Below, piece after piece: positions 15,151 through 15,509 of a stretch of 15,509 nt of DNA. Location: assembly GCA_945867875.1 (NCBI GenBank), contig CAMBJF010000037.1, forward strand, positions 1-15,509. The letters are read 5' to 3'. The notes below the pieces were generated by a model. The model saw only the letters and a program-made list of their open reading frames with translations. It ran no database searches and had not been told where the DNA came from. A program made the position numbers and the translations under genes. Within the stretch, counting starts at the first letter, position 1, and the number at the start of each line of letters is the position of its first letter. This DNA is from an uncultured Ruminococcus sp. (GTDB taxonomy: Bacteria > Bacillota > Clostridia > Oscillospirales > Ruminococcaceae).

Positions 15151-15350
15151 ATAATTACCGTGTTTCCACCCGTTTTCGCACTGCCGCATAAATATGCATA
15201 AGTGCCTCATTACTGCCATATAACGGTGGACTGCCGCCGCCTGTTGAGCGGTCTCCGAAAGCGGTGCATTCCCTGCCTGTGCCACACCCGATCTCAGCCT
15301 GTGTCGGGCGCTCTCTGAAAGCATATATTTTGCAGAAAAAGGTCTTTCAT
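15112..15350 (-). ncRNA. T-box leader, specifier UGC (tRNA-Cys)
   Basis: On the minus strand the leader contains an AGAGAGC element, a specifier region reading GAA-UGC-ACC followed by GCUUUCGGAG, and a T-box antiterminator. The antiterminator has stem CGGG/CCCG (15169-15172 with 15144-15147), the 7-base bulge UGGAAAC (15162-15168) and stem ACG/CGU. The competing terminator is at 15112-15150. By analogy with known leaders (thrS GAAU-ACC-ACC, tyrS GAAU-UAC-ACC), the codon before ACC is the specifier: UGC, cysteine (15266-15268). The bulge base after UGG is A, which pairs with discriminator U73; bacterial tRNA-Cys has U73 and tRNA-Ala has A73, supporting Cys over a shifted GCA reading. The stem I structure was only partly traced. 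Expected effect: read-through when uncharged tRNA-Cys accumulates. Confidence 0.85.
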
Positions 15351-15378
15351 CAGCGATTTGAAATTTTTATACACATAT

Positions 15379-15407
15379 ATAATACCACTAACCGCCTCAT
15401 CTGTCAA
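15379..15407 (-). promoter_or_regulatory. Promoter of the T-box/DUF815/ABC operon
   Basis: On the minus strand TTGACA (15402-15407), a 17-base spacer and TATTAT (15379-15384). Transcription would begin near 15372, giving a leader of about 290 bases that contains the full T-box. Confidence 0.85.
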
Positions 15408-15471
15408 CTGTTTTTTTGTACAGCAAAAACACGATTTTATTATTGATAAGTGTTAAATTATATAAAATTCC

Positions 15472-15500
15472 TTGACAAGAGGAAAATTTTATATTACAAT
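15472..15500 (+). promoter_or_regulatory. Rightward promoter for a gene beyond the window
   Basis: TTGACA (15472-15477) and TACAAT (15495-15500) are separated by 17 bases. ACAAT-AGT-ATTGT (15496-15508) is a small palindrome overlapping the -10 element and could be an operator. The gene it serves is outside the window. Confidence 0.6.
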
Positions 15501-15509
15501 AGTATTGTG

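Noticed and set aside
15088..15324. Minus-strand open frame of 78 codons upstream of the DUF815 gene
   Set aside because: It lies entirely within the T-box leader, crosses the antiterminator and terminator, and has no plausible product.
1..15509. CRISPR array, tRNA, rRNA or origin of replication
   Set aside because: I saw no regularly spaced repeats, no tRNA-like cloverleaf and no rRNA sequence in the window.

Overview
The window looks like chromosomal DNA of a low-to-mid GC anaerobic Firmicute, most likely a Ruminococcus-like member of the Oscillospiraceae. The evidence is a SAM-I (S-box) riboswitch on metK, a T-box leader, strong intrinsic terminators, consensus TTGACA/TATAAT promoters with 17-base spacers, a ferredoxin/[FeFe]-hydrogenase-type protein, and a clostridial-type threonyl-tRNA synthetase. 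The genus is an inference from style and content; no 16S gene is present.

Layout. (1) Bases 1-1842 are the end of a mobile element: the 3' part of a TnpW-like small protein gene and a TnpX/TndX-type large serine recombinase, both AT-rich. (2) Bases 1843-2132 are non-coding and hold a chain of GC-rich hairpins ending in a terminator, a perfect 9-base inverted repeat, and the terminator of the next gene. The element-chromosome junction probably lies here. (3) A minus-strand cytoplasmic ligand-binding/GGDEF protein (2133-4016) and a plus-strand sensory-type [FeFe]-hydrogenase-like protein (4406-6109) diverge from an AT-rich 389-base region with a promoter for each. (4) A small AT-rich membrane protein gene (6224-6721) precedes metK, which has a clear promoter and SAM-I riboswitch. 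(5) A minus-strand trio of acyl-CoA thioesterase, lipoprotein and RNase HI (8288-9899) follows thrS (9969-11915). (6) At the right a minus-strand operon begins with a T-box leader whose specifier reads UGC (Cys), followed by a DUF815-type AAA+ ATPase, a lipoprotein substrate-binding protein of the sulfonate/NMT1 type and its TauC/SsuC-type permease. No ABC ATP-binding subunit is present in the window. A rightward promoter lies at the very end for a gene outside the window.

How the parts fit. metK is expected to be switched off when SAM is plentiful. The T-box should switch on the DUF815-SBP-permease operon when uncharged tRNA-Cys accumulates, which would suggest import of a sulfur compound; this is the most interesting regulatory inference here. 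The diguanylate cyclase and the hydrogenase-like protein both look like signal-sensing proteins and share one divergent promoter region, but nothing in the sequence proves a functional link between them.
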